This document shows, in pieces, positions 20,393-27,253 of a stretch of DNA of 42,221 nt. The number at the start of each line of letters is the position of its first letter. The stretch's first letter is position 1. Source of the stretch: Saprospiraceae bacterium (lineage in GTDB: Bacteria > Bacteroidota > Bacteroidia > Chitinophagales > Saprospiraceae); the NCBI GenBank assembly GCA_016714785.1, contig JADKCC010000048.1:1-42221 (forward strand), written 5' to 3'. The notes beneath the pieces were generated by a model. It was not told where the DNA came from. It made no database searches and saw nothing but the letters and a program-made list of their open reading frames with translations. Both the position numbers and the translations under genes were made by a program.

Positions 20393-20791
20393 ATGACTTT
20401 AGAACACGTAGCTATTTGGACAGACGACATTGAAAAGTTAAGAGACTATTATGTTAGATATTTTAATGGAATAGCTAATGAAAAATACACTAATGAATTA
20501 AAACAGTTTCAAAGCTATTTCTTGACATTTAAATCAGGTGCAAGGCTGGAAATCATGTCAATGCCCAATGTCCCAACCAATGCAAATGACACAGTCATAA
20601 CACAACACAAAGGAATTATACATTTGGCTTTTGGTGTGGATACCCTAAAAGATGTTGAAGAAAAAGCGTGTCAGTTGAGGGCAGATGGTTTTCCTATTTT
20701 AAGTGGCCCACGGATTACTGGTGATGGTTATTTCGAGTTTGAAACGCTGGACCCAGACAATAATCGTTTGGAAGTAACCACCAAGATATGA
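20393..20791 (+). CDS. VOC (glyoxalase/bleomycin-resistance fold) protein
   Basis: 132 residues with two beta-alpha-beta-beta-beta modules. HVAIWTDDIEKLRDYYVRYF starts the first with a metal-ligand His at residue 5, and RLEIM supplies a Glu. IHLAFGV starts the second with its His, and YFEFETLDPDNNRLEV supplies the last Glu. All four metal positions of VOC enzymes are therefore filled. Substrate unknown; relatives act as lyases, dioxygenases or antibiotic/thiol-modifying enzymes. Last gene of the small plus-strand cluster. Confidence 0.82.
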   Translation: MTLEHVAIWTDDIEKLRDYYVRYFNGIANEKYTNELKQFQSYFLTFKSGARLEIMSMPNVPTNANDTVITQHKGIIHLAFGVDTLKDVEEKACQLRADGFPILSGPRITGDGYFEFETLDPDNNRLEVTTKI

Positions 20792-20865
20792 GTGAGAAAT
20801 ATTAATTTTTAGATTTTGAAACTGCTTTATAGCCTGAAAACCATACTGAATTGGGTTTTAAACCT

Positions 20866-21091
20866 TTATATGATTCTACCATGATCTCCCAAGATATCTA
20901 GAACTTCATCCGAGCTTATTTTTGCAAGCTTTGAAATCTTCTCTACTTCAAATCCATTGTCAAAAAGGCTCAAAACCATCTCAATGGTCTTTTTTAATAC
21001 GCCTTCTTTTTCTTTCTCGATGTAATAAAAATTGTTCTATGCCCATTGGATATGTTTTACCTGTTAAATGTGATAATTTATGCTCAAAAAT
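20866..21091 (-). pseudogene. C-terminal remnant of a PD-(D/E)XK/Rpn-type putative transposase
   Basis: Only about 75 C-terminal residues remain: IFEHKLSHLTGKTYPMGIEQF, a frame change at the T5 run (21027-21031 on plus), then YYIEKEKEGVLKKTIEMV and a tail KISKLAKISSDEVLDILG. The helical tail with EKEKEG and the ISSDEVLDIL ending is typical of recombination-promoting nuclease/putative transposase proteins in Bacteroidota. The nuclease core is absent. The remnant is in frame with and directly abuts the stop of the neighbouring hypothetical gene at 21092, marking an old junction. Confidence 0.6.
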
Positions 21092-21415
21092 TTAAGCATT
21101 TTCTTCTTTTAAATGCACATAATACTTATCATAATGCTCAAAATCTGTTAAAAAAGCAAAATGATCTCCATCTCCACCAGTATGGGCAAAATTAATACAA
21201 TCAAAAGGGCTAACTGTGTAATAGGTATTAAAAGTAATCTCAAAACCTAAAGTAGATGTATCAATTTTTCCTGATTTATGAGCCTTCACTAATTCATAAA
21301 GTTCGTTTGGGATTGAATATTTTCCAAATCTGACTTCCAAACCTTCAGTTGGAACAGAATATTCTCCATCAATACCAAATATTTTTATCCAAGTATCATT
21401 TAAAATTGAACTCAT
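21092..21415 (-). CDS. Hypothetical protein, possibly 3'-truncated
   Basis: 107 residues, no signal peptide. Notable is SPFDCINFAHTGGDGDHFAFLTDF near the C-terminus, a pattern I associate with uncharacterised cytoplasmic proteins in which this segment is mid-protein. The protein ends 20 residues later, exactly where the transposase remnant begins in the same frame, so the 3' part may have been lost. The function is not recognised; a resemblance to SMI1/KNR4-like immunity folds is speculative. It sits downstream of the Fe-S oxidoreductase, 60 bases away. Confidence 0.55.
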   Translation of the reverse strand: MSSILNDTWIKIFGIDGEYSVPTEGLEVRFGKYSIPNELYELVKAHKSGKIDTSTLGFEITFNTYYTVSPFDCINFAHTGGDGDHFAFLTDFEHYDKYYVHLKEENA

Positions 21416-21475
21416 GTTTTAAACTATTTCATTTGATTAGTTAGAACTCTAACCGAATAAAAAATAAAACTTCCA

Positions 21476-22831
21476 TCACACTTCCTCTCTCCAAGCTTCC
21501 CGCTCCACAGGCATCTGCCAAACGGCGCCACCGTTTTCCATCGCTGTAAACATCGGTGTCCAATCTGCTGGTCCTGCCGACTCTGTCAATATCTCATAAC
21601 GACGCATCTTAAGTATTGGCTCTAGTGGGTCGATCATGACAGGACATGCTTCTACACAGGCATTACACGTAGTACAGGCATGGAGTTCTTCTCTTGAGAT
21701 GTAGTCAAATAGGGATTTTCCATCATCATAATTGTCTGAAGTAAGGGTCTTAATTTCTGTATTGTCTTTTGTTTTGGCATATTTTAGGTCGCCTGATGCT
21801 ATATTTTTGCCTACTTCTTCGGCTCTGTCTCTGATGTCCATCATGATTTTACGTGGTGAAAGTTTTTTGCCTGTAAGATTGGCTGGACAGACTGCCGAGC
21901 ATCGACCACATTCTGTACAAGTGTAAGCATTCAGGATATTTTTCCAACTCAGATCGAAGATGTCTTTAGCACCAAACTCTGGCATTTCAGCACCCGATGT
22001 AGCAGTCGTATCCGCTTCCATACCCAGCATGGACTTCACTTCATTCATGATTTCTGGCATATTATCCATTTCACCGCGGGAAGTGAGCTTACTGAAATAG
22101 ACATTGGGAAACGCCAAAAATATATGTAAATGCTTGGAGAAGGGTAGGTAGGTAATAAACCCAAGTACCACCATGAAATGCAACCACCATCCAAAACGCT
22201 CTACAAACATCAAACTTTCTGGTTCCATGCCACCAAAGATAGCTGGTCCAAACCACGAACTTATAGCTAATTTGCCAGTGTAAGGATAGTGGGCAGGATC
22301 GATGCCTTGTAGTACGCTGTCAGCACCATTCATCGTAAAGATGCCTGTGACCAATAATAATTCTCCGATAAGGATGATGTTGGCATCCAGTTTTGGCCAA
22401 CCATTCAATTCAGACTTGACCAAACGGGGAACTTTGAGCAGGTTTCTTCTATATAAAAATACAAAGGTGGCAACCAAAGCCAATAAGGACAACACCTCTA
22501 TGCTACTGATAATCAATGTATAAAACCCACCTAAAAATGGTGCGAAAAAACGATGCACCCCAAATATCCCATCAATGATAATCTCAACCAACTCAATTTG
22601 TGTAAATAGAAATGCGACATAAATAAACAAATGGAAAACAGCAGGAATCCAGTTTTTAAACATTTTTTTCTGACCGAATGCCACTAAAATTACGTTTTGC
22701 CATCGTGTAGCGCCATCTCCGGTTAGGTCCATAGCTTTGCCCAACATAATATTGCGGTATATTTTGAAAAATTGTCGATAGGCAAAAAATGAAGTGATTC
22801 CTAGTAATGCTATAAATATGATCTGCTGCAT
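21476..22831 (-). CDS. Membrane Fe-S oxidoreductase (HdrC/NarI-like fusion)
   Basis: 451 residues. The N-terminal ~240 residues contain about six transmembrane segments (first ~1-17, then about 62-85, 97-126 and others) of the type found in quinone-interacting cytochrome b-like subunits. Two [4Fe-4S] ferredoxin motifs CxxCxxCxxxCP follow at 305-316 (CTECGRCSAVCP) and 386-397 (CTTCNACVEACP), the HdrC-like arrangement. It should pass electrons between a cytoplasmic donor and the quinone pool. In many Bacteroidota a CCG-domain (HdrB-like) gene follows directly; here the next genes are a hypothetical protein and a transposase remnant, so the partner is elsewhere or lost. Confidence 0.88.
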   Translation of the reverse strand: MQQIIFIALLGITSFFAYRQFFKIYRNIMLGKAMDLTGDGATRWQNVILVAFGQKKMFKNWIPAVFHLFIYVAFLFTQIELVEIIIDGIFGVHRFFAPFLGGFYTLIISSIEVLSLLALVATFVFLYRRNLLKVPRLVKSELNGWPKLDANIILIGELLLVTGIFTMNGADSVLQGIDPAHYPYTGKLAISSWFGPAIFGGMEPESLMFVERFGWWLHFMVVLGFITYLPFSKHLHIFLAFPNVYFSKLTSRGEMDNMPEIMNEVKSMLGMEADTTATSGAEMPEFGAKDIFDLSWKNILNAYTCTECGRCSAVCPANLTGKKLSPRKIMMDIRDRAEEVGKNIASGDLKYAKTKDNTEIKTLTSDNYDDGKSLFDYISREELHACTTCNACVEACPVMIDPLEPILKMRRYEILTESAGPADWTPMFTAMENGGAVWQMPVEREAWREEV

Positions 22832-22979
22832 ATAGATGGTTGATTTTTATCTTTAATTAAATGGTATTGCAAAAATATTAAAAATTAATGGAAATATTTT
22901 CATTGGAATAAATTTAGGGCTTTTATATCTCATTTGATCTTTAATTACGGGACAATTTACAAATTTATTCTTTTTTGCA

Positions 22980-22987
22980 TACATTTG
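22980..22987 (+). promoter_or_regulatory. Candidate -7 box for the phosphoribosyltransferase gene
   Basis: TACATTTG, 24 bases before the ATG at 23012, in the divergent region 22832-23011. The -33 element is not clear. Confidence 0.35.
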
Positions 22988-23011
22988 CATTCATATTTAA
23001 ATCTATTCTAA

Positions 23012-23506
23012 ATGCAGGTACTTAATCAATATCAGATTCACGAAAAAATAATTAGGTTATCTTATGAGATTTTGGAGAATAATCTGGAAGAAGATACGAT
23101 CATACTTGCGGGCATTAACAATAATGGATTTAGATTTGCGGAACTATTGGGCAATAGCTTGAAAAGCATCACCAACAAAAAGATTGTCCTGTCTAGGATA
23201 CGCCTAAATCCTGCTAAACCACTAGGTACACCAGTAGAGACCAACTTGAGCCAAACAGATATTGAAGATAAAGCCATCATTGTAGTAGATGATGTGGCCA
23301 ACACAGGAAGGACCATTTTTTATGCTTTTAAGGTGTATATGGATGTGATCCCCAAAAAACTAGAAGTTGCCGTATTGGTGGATAGAAAACACAAATTGTT
23401 TCCTATCAAAGTAGATTATGTGGGTCTATCGTTGGCTACTACAGTACAGGAGCACATTAAAGCAGATCTTCAAAATGCTGGAAACATGACGGTCAGTATG
23501 GAGTAA
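23012..23506 (+). CDS. Phosphoribosyltransferase (PyrR-like)
   Basis: 164 residues, type I PRTase fold. The PRPP-binding loop is AIIVVDDVANTGRT (88-101). The N-terminal region LAGINNNGFRFAELL and the flexible-loop region (SRIRLNPAKP) match the PyrR/uracil-type group. PyrR regulates pyrimidine genes and has weak uracil phosphoribosyltransferase activity, but no pyrimidine genes are beside it, so a purine or pyrimidine salvage role is equally likely. Ends 12 bases from the convergent phosphodiesterase gene. Confidence 0.85.
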   Translation: MQVLNQYQIHEKIIRLSYEILENNLEEDTIILAGINNNGFRFAELLGNSLKSITNKKIVLSRIRLNPAKPLGTPVETNLSQTDIEDKAIIVVDDVANTGRTIFYAFKVYMDVIPKKLEVAVLVDRKHKLFPIKVDYVGLSLATTVQEHIKADLQNAGNMTVSME

Positions 23507-23518
23507 TTCAAATTTGTC

Positions 23519-24025
23519 CTATTCCACAATCCCTCTTAATCCCAATTCTACCGCACGAAGATTTTCAATTTTACCCTGATGTATATCAAACTTCAAGATC
23601 GTCCTTACCTTATGAAACCCGTGATGACCATAAGCGCCAGGATTCATGTGTAAAAGATTATTGGTTTTGTCAGGCACCACTTTGCAGATGTGTGAATGAC
23701 CACAAATATATAAATTGGGCTTTTCAATTCGGATGATTTGATGCACTCTTGCTGTATATTTTCCAGGATAGCCGCCAATGTGTGTCATAAATACTTTGAT
23801 ACCTTCGCAAACGAAAATTTCATTTAATCCAAAAATATCCTTGACAGACTGATCATCGATATTGCCATATACACCACGAAATGTCGCCATTTCCCGATAT
23901 TTTTCTATTGATGTCAAATCACCTATATCGCCTGCATGCCAAATTTCATCTACATCTTGTAAATGTTCATTCAACTCTTCACCGTAGTAAGAGTGATTGT
24001 CAGAGATGAGTGCTATTTTGGTCAA
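23519..24025 (-). CDS. YfcE/MJ0936-type metallophosphoesterase
   Basis: 168 residues. All five metal-binding motifs of calcineurin-like phosphoesterases are visible: D9-N-H11, G32-D33, G54-N55-ID, H82 in FMTHIGGYPGKY, and the G109-H-S-H112 motif in YICGHSHICKV. Members are cytoplasmic phosphodiesterases with activity on bis-p-nitrophenyl phosphate; the natural substrate is unknown. The upstream region is the unusual repeat tract at 24040-24296, which must contain its promoter or leader. Confidence 0.92.
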   Translation of the reverse strand: MTKIALISDNHSYYGEELNEHLQDVDEIWHAGDIGDLTSIEKYREMATFRGVYGNIDDQSVKDIFGLNEIFVCEGIKVFMTHIGGYPGKYTARVHQIIRIEKPNLYICGHSHICKVVPDKTNNLLHMNPGAYGHHGFHKVRTILKFDIHQGKIENLRAVELGLRGIVE

Positions 24026-24039
24026 AACTTTTCTTCGTT

Positions 24040-24296
24040 TGGTTTAGATAGTTTAGGATGTTTAGTTTAGGATGTTTAGATGGCTTAATAGGTTTAGAAT
24101 GTTTAGGAGGTTTAGGATGTTTAGGAATTTTAGTGGCTTAGGAAAGTAACCATGTTTAGGTAGTTTAGCGAGCTTAGGATGTTTAGATATGTAAGGTTTA
24201 TCTAAACTTTCTCCACCATTCTAAACTTTCTCGACCTCCCTAAACCTTTTTTCTTTCTCCACTCCCCTAAACCATTCTCCACCTTTCTAAACATCA
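24040..24296. repeat. Telomere-like TTTAGG repeats followed by inverted CTAAAC repeats
   Basis: The intergenic region between the phosphodiesterase start and the lpd stop is built of degenerate units. From 24040 to about 24203 there are about 13 copies of TTTAG, mostly as GTTTAGGATGTTTAG or GGTTTAG, with variants CTTAGG. From about 24203 to 24296 there are five copies of the complement CTAAA in a pyrimidine-rich context (TCTAAACTTTCTCC, CCCTAAACC). The two halves are inverted relative to each other, so a transcript could fold into many alternative hairpins. There is no ORF here. Confidence 0.85.
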
Positions 24297-24305
24297 ACCT
24301 CAACC

Positions 24306-25703
24306 TTACAAATGGATCACTTCGTCATAAGCAGCAGCTGTGGCTTCCATCACGGCTTCGCTCATAGTAGGATGCGGATGTATGGCTTTTAAGATTTCAT
24401 GGCCTGTACTTTCCAGTTTTTTGGCCAATACCAACTCAGCGATCATTTCGGTAACATTCGCACCAATCATATGCGCTCCTAAGAGTTCTCCATATTTGGC
24501 ATCAAAAATTACTTTTACAAAACCATCTTTCGAACCTGAAGCACTTGCTTTTCCTGAGGCTGAGAATGGAAATTTTCCTATTTTAAGTTCGTATCCAGCT
24601 TCTTTGGCTTGTGCCTCTGTCATTCCTACGCTTGATACTTCTGGCCAACAGTAAGTACAGCCTGGGATATTGTTGTAGTCTATTGGTTCCGGATGATGTC
24701 CTGCGATTTTTTCTACACACGTGATACCTTCCGCACTTGCTACGTGAGCCAATGCTTGTGTAGGGATTACGTCTCCAATGGCATAGATGCCAGGCACATT
24801 GGTGCGGTAGTATGCATCCACTTTGATGGTCCCTCGATCAGTTTCTATACCTAAAGCTTCCAATCCTATATCTTCTATATTTGGTGTGACACCAGCAGCA
24901 GAAAGCACCACATCACATTCTATCACTTGTACACTTTCATCTTTTCTGCTTTTGACCGTTACTTTGCATTGGTCGCCAGAGATATCTACATTTTCTACAG
25001 CAGCATTTGCCAGAATGTTCATTCCAGCTTTTTTATAGATTTTGGTCAATTCTTTAGAGATTTCTGCATCTTCACGTGGCAAAAGACCTTGTTCCATATA
25101 TTCTACTACAGTGATTTCTGTACCTATTGACTTATAAAAATAGGCAAATTCAACACCTATTGCACCTGCTCCCACGACTACCATCTTCTTTGGCTGAGTC
25201 GGCAATGTCATGGCTTCTCTATAGCCTATGATTTTTTTACCATCTATTTTGAGATTGGGCAATTCTTTAGCTCTTCCGCCTGTTGCGATGATGATATGTT
25301 CTGCGCTATATTCCGCTTTTTTGCCATCTTTATCGGTGACCACAAGTTTTTTGCCTCGTACTAGTCGTCCATAACCTTCTATGACCGTGATTTTATTTTT
25401 TTTCATCAAGAAATTGACTCCTTTGGACATCCCATCAGCGACACCTCTGCTTCTAGATATCATTTGTCCAAATTCAGCAGTAGGAGCTCCTACAGTGATG
25501 CCATAATCTTTGGCATGATTGATATAATCAAAAACTTGTGCACTTTTTAGTAAGGCTTTAGTGGGAATACATCCCCAATTGAGACAAACGCCACCTAAAT
25601 TTTCTTTCTCTACAATGGCTACTTTCATGCCTAACTGTGATGCTCTAATGGCTGCTACATATCCGCCTGGACCACTACCTAAAACTATAATGTCAAAATT
25701 CAT
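24306..25703 (-). CDS. lpdA: Dihydrolipoyl dehydrogenase (E3)
   Basis: 465 residues. FAD-binding GxGxxG at 9-14 (GSGPGG), redox-active disulfide C40-x4-C45 in GGVCLNWGCIPTKAL, NAD-binding GAGAIGVEFA, a second FAD motif AIGDVIP, and the C-terminal active-site HPHPTMSE (442-449) contributed to the partner subunit. It reoxidises lipoyl groups of 2-oxoacid dehydrogenase and glycine cleavage complexes. No E1/E2 genes are adjacent; it has its own promoter (25722-25754). Confidence 0.96.
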   Translation of the reverse strand: MNFDIIVLGSGPGGYVAAIRASQLGMKVAIVEKENLGGVCLNWGCIPTKALLKSAQVFDYINHAKDYGITVGAPTAEFGQMISRSRGVADGMSKGVNFLMKKNKITVIEGYGRLVRGKKLVVTDKDGKKAEYSAEHIIIATGGRAKELPNLKIDGKKIIGYREAMTLPTQPKKMVVVGAGAIGVEFAYFYKSIGTEITVVEYMEQGLLPREDAEISKELTKIYKKAGMNILANAAVENVDISGDQCKVTVKSRKDESVQVIECDVVLSAAGVTPNIEDIGLEALGIETDRGTIKVDAYYRTNVPGIYAIGDVIPTQALAHVASAEGITCVEKIAGHHPEPIDYNNIPGCTYCWPEVSSVGMTEAQAKEAGYELKIGKFPFSASGKASASGSKDGFVKVIFDAKYGELLGAHMIGANVTEMIAELVLAKKLESTGHEILKAIHPHPTMSEAVMEATAAAYDEVIHL

Positions 25704-25721
25704 TTTTTTAATATTTTGTCA

Positions 25722-25754
25722 CAAAGGTAATGCTTATCAAACTTTAATACCAAA
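25722..25754 (-). promoter_or_regulatory. Bacteroidota-type promoter of lpd
   Basis: On the minus strand TTTG (25751-25754) is followed after exactly 21 bases by TACCTTTG (25722-25729), matching the TTTG-N19-21-TAnnTTTG consensus of the Bacteroidota primary sigma factor. The ATG lies 19 bases downstream of the -7 box. Confidence 0.7.
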
Positions 25755-25819
25755 CTAAACGAACAATAATTGAATATTAAAATTCCCCCTTTTATCCAAT
25801 GAAAAATATCACATTAAAC

Positions 25820-25827
25820 TATCTTTG
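25820..25827 (+). promoter_or_regulatory. Candidate -7 box for the MscS gene
   Basis: TATCTTTG, 21 bases before the ATG at 25849. No clear -33 element. Confidence 0.4.
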
Positions 25828-25848
25828 CTGTTGTAAATAGTAAATTTC

Positions 25849-26667
25849 ATGGAAAATATAGAAAAATATAGTGTGCAAGCTTTGGATTGGGTAGTTGCAG
25901 CATTACCGGGTTTATTGATGGCAATAGGAGTATTGGTGGTTGGTTTGTACGTTATTGGTAAATTATCAAATGTACTAAATAAGGCGTTAAATAGTGCAGG
26001 TTTTTCTGCCGAGATAGCTTCTTTTTTAGTAGCACTGGCAAACATAGGACTCAAAGTACTCTTGCTAATAAGCGTAGCTGGAATGGTAGGCGTCAACACT
26101 GCGGCTTTTGTGGGTGTTTTGGCTGCAGCAGGTTTGGCTGTTGGACTTGCTTTACAGGGCAGTTTGGGCAATTTTGCTGCTGGAATCATCATTGTGACTT
26201 TCAAACCGTATAAAATTGGAGATTGGATAGAAGTCAAAGAAAAATTCGGAAAAGTGCAGGATATTCAGATATTTAATACTGTAGTGGTAACGCCAGGTAA
26301 TAAAACGCTGATTATCCCAAATGGTGAGGTAATCAATGGTATTATCACGAATTTTTCTAAAAGAGGTAATATCAGAATTGAGCTTAAGGCATTTTTGCCT
26401 TACTCCGAGGATTTTCCTAGAGTTAAAGCGCTTATTTTAAGTGAACTCTTGCTGATGGATAAAATTTTAAAAGAACCTAAACCTGAAATTGGTATCGAAG
26501 AATATGGAGATACAAATCTTATTATTTCGATACGACCTTATGTAGTGCCCGATGATTATTGGGAGGTGTATTATGATGTTATGAGTAATATCAAAACTTT
26601 GTATCATAAGCATGGCATAAACATGGCATACCAAGAAGGATTGGAATTGGGTAAGATAGGTAAATAA
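25849..26667 (+). CDS. mscS: Small-conductance mechanosensitive channel (MscS)
   Basis: 272 residues, standard length. Three transmembrane helices: TM1 (~10-38), TM2 (~55-80) and the pore helix TM3 (~83-117) with the Gly/Ala packing pattern AAAGLAVGLALQGSLGNFAAGIII. The MscS beta domain follows (FKPYKIGDWIEVKEKFGKVQDIQIFNTVVVTPGNKTLIIPNGEVINGII) and then the cytoplasmic alpha/beta vestibule. It opens on membrane tension during hypo-osmotic shock. Single-gene unit by position. Confidence 0.95.
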   Translation: MENIEKYSVQALDWVVAALPGLLMAIGVLVVGLYVIGKLSNVLNKALNSAGFSAEIASFLVALANIGLKVLLLISVAGMVGVNTAAFVGVLAAAGLAVGLALQGSLGNFAAGIIIVTFKPYKIGDWIEVKEKFGKVQDIQIFNTVVVTPGNKTLIIPNGEVINGIITNFSKRGNIRIELKAFLPYSEDFPRVKALILSELLLMDKILKEPKPEIGIEEYGDTNLIISIRPYVVPDDYWEVYYDVMSNIKTLYHKHGINMAYQEGLELGKIGK

Positions 26668-26690
26668 TAAAAAAAAAAGGCTAAATATTA

Positions 26691-26718
26691 TTGATTTGAT
26701 ATTTTTCCTATATATTTG
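26691..26718 (+). promoter_or_regulatory. Candidate promoter of the rhodanese gene
   Basis: TTG at 26691-26693 and TATATTTG at 26711-26718 (17-base spacing, slightly short). It is flanked by the inverted repeat GGCTAAA (26679-26685) / TTTAGCC (26734-26740). Confidence 0.4.
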
Positions 26719-26757
26719 TAGTGATATTCGATGTTTAGCCTATAAATGTTATAAATA

Positions 26758-27174
26758 ATGAAGCAAGTAGTATTATTTTTCTTTATGTGTTTGACCGTAG
26801 CCCTTAGTGCTCAAATCTCTGATAGTCAGAAATTTAAGTTAGCTAATATGGAGCCATTTTATATTGATGTAGATATAAAAACAGCAAAATTAGTGGAGCA
26901 GGTACAAGGTAGTAATTTGGTTTTTTTGGATATAAGAACCAAGGAAGAAATTGGTGTTGGCAAAATACAAGGAGCAGTAGAATTGGATGCTAAATCACTC
27001 GATTTTGATGAAAAATTGGCTTCTTTAGACAAAACTAAGCAATATATGGTGTATTGCTATGCTGGCGGGCTTAGTAAAAATGTTATGTACAAAATGAAGG
27101 AACTTGGTTTCAAACAAATATATAATTTAGAGCCAGGATATAAGGCTTGGAAAGAAGCTTCAAGCAAACAATGA
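26758..27174 (+). CDS. Exported single-domain rhodanese
   Basis: 138 residues with a signal peptide (MKQVVLFFFMCLTVALSAQ) and one rhodanese domain. The conserved LDIRTKEEIGVGKIQGAVELD segment is followed by the active-site Cys100 in the loop YCYAGGLSKNVM, and by the end GYKAWKEA. The intact Cys suggests persulfide sulfur transfer in the periplasm. Partners are not encoded next to it. It ends at a bidirectional terminator shared with the PQQ dehydrogenase gene. Confidence 0.92.
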   Translation: MKQVVLFFFMCLTVALSAQISDSQKFKLANMEPFYIDVDIKTAKLVEQVQGSNLVFLDIRTKEEIGVGKIQGAVELDAKSLDFDEKLASLDKTKQYMVYCYAGGLSKNVMYKMKELGFKQIYNLEPGYKAWKEASSKQ

Positions 27175-27190
27175 AGTAAAAGAATGGGAT

Positions 27191-27229
27191 AAAAAAAGCC
27201 GAAAGTAGAACCACCTTCGGCTTTTTTTT
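27191..27229. terminator. Bidirectional rho-independent terminator
   Basis: AAAAAAAGCCGAA (27191-27203) and TTCGGCTTTTTTT (27216-27228) form a 13-bp stem with a 12-base loop. T-runs are present on both strands, so it serves the rhodanese (+) and the PQQ dehydrogenase (-), whose stop codons flank it. Confidence 0.93.
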
Positions 27230-27253
27230 ATAAGGTAAATTTAGATATTGAAT

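Noticed and set aside
18521..20791. Integron-like cassette array of small same-strand genes
   Set aside because: No attC-type inverted sites (RYYYAAC...GTTRRRY) are seen between the genes and there is no integrase; several genes overlap or nearly touch.
24040..24296. Possible CRISPR array or telomere
   Set aside because: The units are short, degenerate and lack uniform spacers or cas genes; the chromosome continues normally on both sides, and half the tract is inverted.
25809..26237. 142-codon minus-strand frame opposite mscS
   Set aside because: Low-complexity Ala/Pro/Thr/Lys translation antisense to the conserved MscS pore region; not a gene.
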